Part shown: positions 38,575 to 38,707 of the stretch, piece after piece
Position numbering within the stretch: the stretch's first letter is position 1
Layout: every line of letters begins with the position of its first letter
NCBI GenBank assembly: GCA_024405435.1
Contig: JAKSOU010000024.1
Location: forward strand, 1 to 38,707
Direction: 5' to 3'
DNA: 38,707 bases
Source of the DNA: Akkermansia sp.
GTDB lineage: Bacteria; Verrucomicrobiota; Verrucomicrobiia; Verrucomicrobiales; Akkermansiaceae
Notes under the pieces: generated by a model
Database searches by the model: none
The model's input: only the letters and a program-made list of their open reading frames with translations
Told to the model about the DNA's origin: nothing
Translations under genes and position numbers: made by a program

Positions 38575-38707
38575 ATGAAACGCTGGTTGATAGAGGACAT
38601 GCGGAAGTGGAAAAGCCACCCGCGGCGCAAGCCGCTCCTGCTGATGGGTGCGCGCCAGATCGGCAAGACCTGGCTGATGCAGGAATTCGGGCGGCAGGAG
38701 TTTGCCA
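38575..38707 (+). CDS. AAA ATPase, AAA_14/DUF4143 type (partial)
   Basis: Only the first 44 residues are inside the window. MKRWLIEDMRKWKSHPRRKPLLLMGARQIGKTWLMQEFG has the compact N-terminus and Walker A (GARQIGKT) of the ATP-binding proteins that carry AAA_14 and a C-terminal DUF4143 domain. These are common orphan ATPases in Bacteroidota, PVC bacteria and archaea, often in variable regions. It has its own promoter and Shine-Dalgarno sequence, and a 32-bp tandem repeat lies directly upstream. The rest is beyond the window edge. Confidence 0.85.
   Translation, partial: MKRWLIEDMRKWKSHPRRKPLLLMGARQIGKTWLMQEFGRQEFA

Overview
This 38.7 kb window is a GC-rich bacterial chromosome segment, with no rRNA or tRNA gene that I could find. 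LpxD, Skp/OmpH, SurA, TonB and a TonB-dependent receptor show a Gram-negative envelope. A formylglycine-type sulfatase, KilA-N and Sel1 proteins, few Shine-Dalgarno sites and the S20/zinc-ribbon gene pair suggest a member of the PVC superphylum (Verrucomicrobiota or Lentisphaerota, perhaps gut-associated). That placement is inference; no marker here settles it.

Layout. 1-409: hairpin-rich spacer and the rplS terminator. 410-4914: rplS, then a minus-strand operon of sulfatase, SAH-hydrolase-like protein and membrane protein. 5077-6461: a secreted thioredoxin-like gene and a Sel1-repeat gene. 6557-9967: an AT-rich-ended glycan operon (gtrA, FAD oxidoreductase, polytopic membrane protein). 10168-13360: an accessory island with a tyrosine recombinase and a KilA-N gene flanked by two copies of a composite direct repeat. 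13361-20760: core genes (second thioredoxin-like gene, acyl-ACP thioesterase, rpsT, zinc ribbon, lpxD, ompH, surA, phosphoesterase, obgE, small membrane protein). 20761-21268: hairpin array. 21269-26989: fmt, then a cobalamin-riboswitch operon (TonB-dependent receptor, family 5 solute-binding protein, TonB). 27059-32959: accessory genes, including two orphan proteins, the AbiE toxin-antitoxin pair, an SGNH hydrolase, and an AAA ATPase plus PD-(D/E)XK-like nuclease pair. 33321-38707: polytopic membrane protein, metG, two tandem TMEM43-like genes, and the start of an ATPase preceded by a 32-bp tandem repeat.

Three patterns run through the window. First, about fifteen genes have a TTGACA-like / 16-18 bp / TAnnnT promoter ending only 5-13 nt before the start codon, so their mRNAs should be leaderless or nearly so; Shine-Dalgarno sequences are rare. 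Second, spacers carry arrays of short hairpins, and four sites share a module of 6-7 bp A/T-rich tandem repeats, then an AGTTCGCGCGCC-like string and a hairpin. Two copies of the tandem-repeat part lie inside the tonB reading frame. Third, the best candidates for something new are the AAA ATPase/nuclease pair, the KilA-N cassette between direct repeats, and the corrinoid-controlled operon containing a peptide-type binding protein.
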